Positions 49,901-52,115 of a DNA stretch of 52,115 nucleotides are shown here, one piece after another. The notes beneath the pieces were generated by a model, which saw only the letters and a program-made list of their open reading frames with translations, made no database searches and had not been told where the DNA came from. The stretch is taken from assembly GCA_026989435.1 (NCBI GenBank), contig JALSJI010000072.1, forward strand, positions 1 to 52,115, read 5' to 3'. The translations under genes and the position numbers were made by a program. The stretch's first letter is position 1; each line of letters starts with the position of its first letter. Source of the DNA: Sulfurovum sp. (GTDB lineage Bacteria > Campylobacterota > Campylobacteria > Campylobacterales > Sulfurovaceae).

Positions 49901-51094
49901 TTGAAAACACTAAAAGATTTGGAGATAGAAGGGAAAAGAGTATTTATAAGATGTGATTTTAATGTTCCCAAAGATGAGTTTGGAAATATTACTGATGATA
50001 GGCGTATTCGTTCGGCTCTGCAAACAATTCGCTACTGTATAGATAGAGATTGTAAAATTATATTGGCCTCTCATTATGAGAGACCGGAGCCCGGAAAGTA
50101 TGAAGAGAAGTACTCTTTGCTTCCTGTAGCCAAGAGACTTCATACCCTACTTAAAATAAAAAGAGATATCTATATGGCAGAAGATGTAGTAGGCGCAGAT
50201 GCTCAAAGTAAAGCAGCAAAGCTTGAAGCAGGAGATGTGTTATTACTGGAAAATCTACGGTATGAAGCGGGTGAAACATCCAATGACGAAGCGTTTGCAA
50301 AAAAGTTGGCAGATTTTGCCGATATCTATGTGAATGATGCGTTTGGTGCCTGTCACAGGAAGCATGCTTCTATACATGCCATTACCAAATTTTTTGACAA
50401 AGAGCATAAGGCAGCAGGGTTTTTGATGGGCAAAGAAGTCAATTTTTTCTCTAAAGTGCTTGAGAATCCCGTGCGCCCTTTTGTGGCAGTAGTAGGTGGC
50501 TCCAAAGTATCCGGCAAGCTACAGGCACTTACCAATCTTATTACCAAAGTGGATAAAGTTATTATTGGCGGAGGTATGGCATTTACGTTTCTTAAAGCTC
50601 ACGGCCATGAAGTGGGTAACTCTTTGGTAGAAGATGATTTACTCGAAGAGGCGAATAATATTATTCTAAAAGCTAAAAAACTCGGAGTGAAATTCTATCT
50701 GCCCGTCGATGTGGTAGTTGCTCAGGAGTTTTCTGAAAATACAACAGTAAAGTTTTTGCCTGTACAGGAGATTCCCAAAGATTGGATGGGTTTAGATGTC
50801 GGACCTGCGAGTACACGTCTCTATAGAGAAGCTCTTAATGATGCGCAAACAATTATTTGGAATGGCCCAATGGGCGTTTATGAGATGGATAGATACTCTA
50901 AAGGAAGCATGGCTATGTCAAACAATATTGCACAGACACATGCAACCACGATTGTAGGCGGTGGAGATACTGCTGATGTGGTACAACGTGCAGGTGATGT
51001 AGATGAAATGACCTTTATCTCCACAGGCGGAGGGGCAAGCTTGAAGCTTATAGAAGGAGCTACTCTACCGGGACTTGAAGCGCTTAAGAGCTAA
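49901..51094 (+). CDS. pgk: phosphoglycerate kinase
   Basis: It transfers phosphate between 1,3-bisphosphoglycerate and ADP. The 397-residue product starts at TTG (49901) with AAGGAAAGAG upstream. Signatures are [15 protein letters not shown] (~14-28), [14 protein letters not shown] (~143), GGSKVSGKL, the hinge FLPVDVVVA and the nucleotide loop [11 protein letters not shown] near residue 350. It lies 10 bases after gap. Confidence 0.97.
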   Translation: MKTLKDLEIEGKRVFIRCDFNVPKDEFGNITDDRRIRSALQTIRYCIDRDCKIILASHYERPEPGKYEEKYSLLPVAKRLHTLLKIKRDIYMAEDVVGADAQSKAAKLEAGDVLLLENLRYEAGETSNDEAFAKKLADFADIYVNDAFGACHRKHASIHAITKFFDKEHKAAGFLMGKEVNFFSKVLENPVRPFVAVVGGSKVSGKLQALTNLITKVDKVIIGGGMAFTFLKAHGHEVGNSLVEDDLLEEANNIILKAKKLGVKFYLPVDVVVAQEFSENTTVKFLPVQEIPKDWMGLDVGPASTRLYREALNDAQTIIWNGPMGVYEMDRYSKGSMAMSNNIAQTHATTIVGGGDTADVVQRAGDVDEMTFISTGGGASLKLIEGATLPGLEALKS

Positions 51095-51123
51095 AAATTT
51101 TATAGAAGAGCAAAGGGAAGAGT

Positions 51124-51816
51124 ATGATATATGCTGCAAATTTCAAGACCAATCACACACGCCAAAGTACACAAAAATATCTTGAAGCGTTGAGTGAAAA
51201 ACTGCATACTAAAAAAACCGAAGATAAAGTATATATCTTCCCCCCCTCTACCGCATTGGATGTATATAGCGGTGATTTTACTATAGGTGCACAAAACGCT
51301 TACCCTGCATACAATGGTGCGTTTACAGGCGAAATAGGAGTTGAGCAACTCGATGAGTTTGGTATCAAAACGATTCTCATTGGGCACAGTGAAAGACGTG
51401 AATATCTGTTGGAGTCTCAAGAGAAAGTAGCTCAAAAGTTTTCATTTTTTCAAGAGCAGGGCTTTGAAATTATCTATTGTATAGGAGAACCTTTAGAGAT
51501 ACGCCAAAAAGGGTTTGATGCAGTGATGGAGTACCTGCCGGCACAATTTGAAGGCATAGATGTTACCTATGAAAACCTCATCGTAGCCTATGAGCCTATC
51601 TGGGCGATTGGTACAGGACGTTCTGCTACAGTAGAAAAGATATCCGCTACACACAGTGCACTGAAAAAAGAGATCAATGACAAACCACTGCTTTATGGCG
51701 GCTCGGTCAAACTTGAAAATCTTAAAGAGATTACAGGCATTACCGGTGTGGATGGTGTATTGGTAGGATCTGCATCGCTTGATGCGGATAGTTTTTCTAA
51801 GATGGTGCTTTCTTAG
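51124..51816 (+). CDS. tpiA: triosephosphate isomerase
   Basis: It interconverts the two triose phosphates. The 230-residue product is the short form seen in Campylobacterota. It begins with IYAANFKTNHTRQST (substrate Asn/Lys), carries the catalytic histidine in ILIGHSERREY (~77), the catalytic glutamate in VAYEPIWAIGTGRSAT (~150-165) and the phosphate loop LYGGSVKLENL. The C terminus (GVLVGSASLDADSF) completes the barrel. In C. jejuni fabI follows; here it does not within the window. Confidence 0.95.
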   Translation: MIYAANFKTNHTRQSTQKYLEALSEKLHTKKTEDKVYIFPPSTALDVYSGDFTIGAQNAYPAYNGAFTGEIGVEQLDEFGIKTILIGHSERREYLLESQEKVAQKFSFFQEQGFEIIYCIGEPLEIRQKGFDAVMEYLPAQFEGIDVTYENLIVAYEPIWAIGTGRSATVEKISATHSALKKEINDKPLLYGGSVKLENLKEITGITGVDGVLVGSASLDADSFSKMVLS

Positions 51817-51872
51817 GCATCTAGATATATCTTTCTTAACATAAATTTTTTCTATCGACGACAACCGCAGGG

Positions 51873-51878
51873 TACAAT
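51873..51878 (+). promoter_or_regulatory. -10 box after tpiA
   Basis: TACAAT in GGGTACAATTGCACC, 6 bases before an ATG, the same geometry as at dnaG. Confidence 0.35.
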
Positions 51879-51884
51879 TGCACC

Positions 51885-52022
51885 ATGCAAGGCAATAAAA
51901 AGAGCATACACCAAATATCTAATAAAAAAATAGGAATGTATTCTTACTTATGCTACACTACAAGAAAAAAGACTTGTGATGTTAGCAACACTTTTGGAAA
52001 ATTCTGTCATCTATAATCGAAA
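51885..52022 (+). CDS. possible 45-codon ORF after tpiA
   Basis: It starts at an ATG 6 bases after a TACAAT box and has no ribosome binding site. The product (MQGNKKSIHQISNKKIGMYS...) resembles nothing I know, has irregular composition and may not be translated. The rest of 51817-52115 shows only a perfect 7-bp hairpin, CCGATGC-TT-GCATCGG (52031-52046), and no confident gene; a gene may begin beyond the window edge. Confidence 0.2.
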
Positions 52023-52115
52023 AGATTTCCCCGATGCTTGCATCGGTTGGAGTCAGGCTTGAACTGAAGATATGCTATGATTACAAATGAGTGATCATAT
52101 TTTCAAAAGCCACAA

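Noticed and set aside
1-52115. CRISPR arrays, prophage genes or toxin-antitoxin pairs
   Set aside because: I looked for regularly spaced repeats and characteristic gene pairs and saw none. Apart from the IS fragment at the left edge, no mobile-element genes are visible.

Overview
The window looks like a chromosomal segment of a Campylobacterota (Epsilonproteobacteria) genome, probably a Sulfurovum-like sulfur or hydrogen oxidiser. This is inferred from gene content and order, because no rRNA is present. Three gene orders match the order I know from Campylobacter and Helicobacter: dnaG / TPR gene / rnhA / rnc / aroC; ChePep-like gene / gmk / tatA / argS; and nadD-rsfS / gap / pgk / tpiA. The respiratory complex I cluster lacks the NADH-dehydrogenase subunits NuoE and NuoF, which is another mark of this phylum.

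Layout. Positions 1-124 hold the end of an IS1595-family insertion sequence that splits a GH140/DUF4038 (apiosidase-like) glycosidase gene, whose 3' half remains at 126-1019. Next come a lipoprotein gene with a possible structured leader, rnhB, and the leftward group DUF945-like / aroC / rnc / rnhA / TPR, divergent from dnaG. From 9.1 to 10.1 kb lie tRNA-Ala(GGC) and two identical tRNA-Glu(UUC) genes. From 10.2 to 14.4 kb are a lipoprotein gene, nfo, a FadL-type porin and an acyl-CoA synthetase. From 14.4 to 22.2 kb is a complete amino-sugar PTS set: nagA, free EIIA, a 31-residue membrane peptide, a two-component pair, a lipoprotein, EIICB and a fused HPr-enzyme I. A 414-bp intergenic stretch with a GC-rich hairpin cluster and a consensus sigma-70 promoter precedes an AAA ATPase gene. 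A repetitive peptidoglycan-binding protein and a rhodanese follow.

From 26.5 to 41.3 kb is complex I. It is split into nuoABCD plus a small NuoE-position gene, then a reversed FqrB-like flavoprotein gene (NADPH:flavodoxin/quinone reductase family), then nuoGHIJKLMN. NuoG carries two complete four-cysteine cluster motifs. A run of nine G lies between the divergent fqrB and nuoG. Together this suggests a complex I fed by flavodoxin or ferredoxin rather than NADH, with a candidate electron-entry enzyme inside the locus.

From 41.4 to 51.8 kb are miaA, a CDP-alcohol phosphatidyltransferase, a UbiA-type prenyltransferase, tRNA-Arg(GCG), a ChePep-like gene, gmk, tatA, argS, a small membrane protein, a fused nadD-rsfS, and gap-pgk-tpiA. 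The last 300 bases hold no confident gene.

Across the window several starts (dnaG, the response regulator, miaA and two small ORFs) lie 5 to 7 nt after a good -10 box with no Shine-Dalgarno sequence. This suggests that leaderless transcripts are common here. All functional statements come from reading motifs, gene order and recalled family features; no searches were run.
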